NCBI RefSeq assembly: GCF_001620065.1
Contig: NZ_LQGV01000001.1
Coordinates: 558,001 to 622,000, forward strand
DNA from: Microbacterium sp. TNHR37B
GTDB lineage: Bacteria; Actinomycetota; Actinomycetes; Actinomycetales; Microbacteriaceae
Direction of reading: 5' to 3'
Length of the DNA stretch: 64,000 bases
A model generated the notes under the pieces. It did not search any database and was not told the DNA's origin. It saw only the letters and a list, made by a program, of their open reading frames with translations. Below, piece by piece: positions 63,959 through 64,000 of this stretch (positions are counted from its first letter, which is position 1; every line of letters begins with the position of its first letter). The translations under genes were made by a program, and so were the position numbers.

Positions 63959-64000
63959 TCAGATGGGGATGAGCCGCACCTCTCGCACGGCGTGGAGGAA
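63959..64000 (-). CDS. possible 3' end of a gene running off the window
   Basis: The last 42 bases read on the minus strand as FLHAVREVRLIPI followed by TGA, ending 47 bp before the yraN start. Third positions are mostly G or C. The piece is too short to assign; in related genomes a small gene or rnhB lies here. Confidence 0.35.
   Translation of the reverse strand, partial: FLHAVREVRLIPI

Overview
The window looks like core chromosome of a high-GC Gram-positive actinobacterium. I infer the family Microbacteriaceae and probably Microbacterium or a close relative. The reasons are very GC-rich third codon positions, frequent GTG starts, paired clpP1/clpP2 beside the trigger factor, clpS followed by a DUF2017 gene, a GlgE maltosyltransferase locus, and the order yraN-yifB-dprA-xerC-(M23)-rpsB-tsf-pyrH-frr-cdsA. 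I see no prophage, insertion sequence, CRISPR array or rRNA. No intergenic gap exceeds about 260 bp.

Layout: 9-3250 holds clpP2, clpP1, a possible small ORF, tig, tRNA-Pro and tRNA-Gly. 3299-8205 holds a gamma carbonic anhydrase, dps, and the minus-strand genes rpiB, nei, paiB-like and an amidohydrolase. 8263-12944 has an ArsR regulator coupled to a SulP transporter, then pepN. 13051-16736 is an ABC-2 exporter joined to a LuxR-type two-component system. 16793-20061 carries mscS, a truncated haemoglobin and an FAD dehydrogenase. 20063-24980 has an unknown protein, two thioesterases of different fold, ettA, a lipoprotein and an ssb paralogue. 25164-27813 is the most accessory-looking part: two small related orphan proteins flank a divergent MocR/YczE pair. 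27888-29998 carries tRNA-Arg, orn, tRNA-His, a small zincin, clpS and DUF2017.

30005-35558 holds a P-loop kinase, a GerW-like protein, dinB and gatCAB. 35615-42020 has an acyl-CoA ligase, ligA, mnmA and a cysteine desulfurase. 42082-48463 is the glgX-glgE-glgB glycogen cluster. 48498-54869 contains a thioredoxin-TPR chaperone, a 600-aa composite envelope protein, an AI-2E family permease, a hydrolase, a zinc-ribbon protein, a lysozyme-like secreted protein and a DivIVA-repeat protein. 54866-63911 is the cdsA-frr-pyrH / tsf-rpsB block, then a degenerate M23 protein, xerC, dprA, yifB and yraN.

The genes work together mainly in translation and proteostasis (rpsB, tsf, frr, ettA, gatCAB, mnmA, tig, clpP1P2, clpS), DNA processing (ligA, dinB, nei, dprA, xerC, ssb), the GlgE alpha-glucan route, and envelope/polar growth (cdsA with the DivIVA-repeat gene). 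Two signals run across the window. First, at least sixteen genes have a TANNNT-like -10 box exactly 6-7 nt before the start codon, which predicts leaderless mRNAs and helps fix start codons. Second, there are three good operator candidates: a palindrome over the arsR start codon, a palindrome between mocR and yczE, and a LexA-like box before a 93-aa orphan gene. All function calls rest on reading the sequence; no database search was run.
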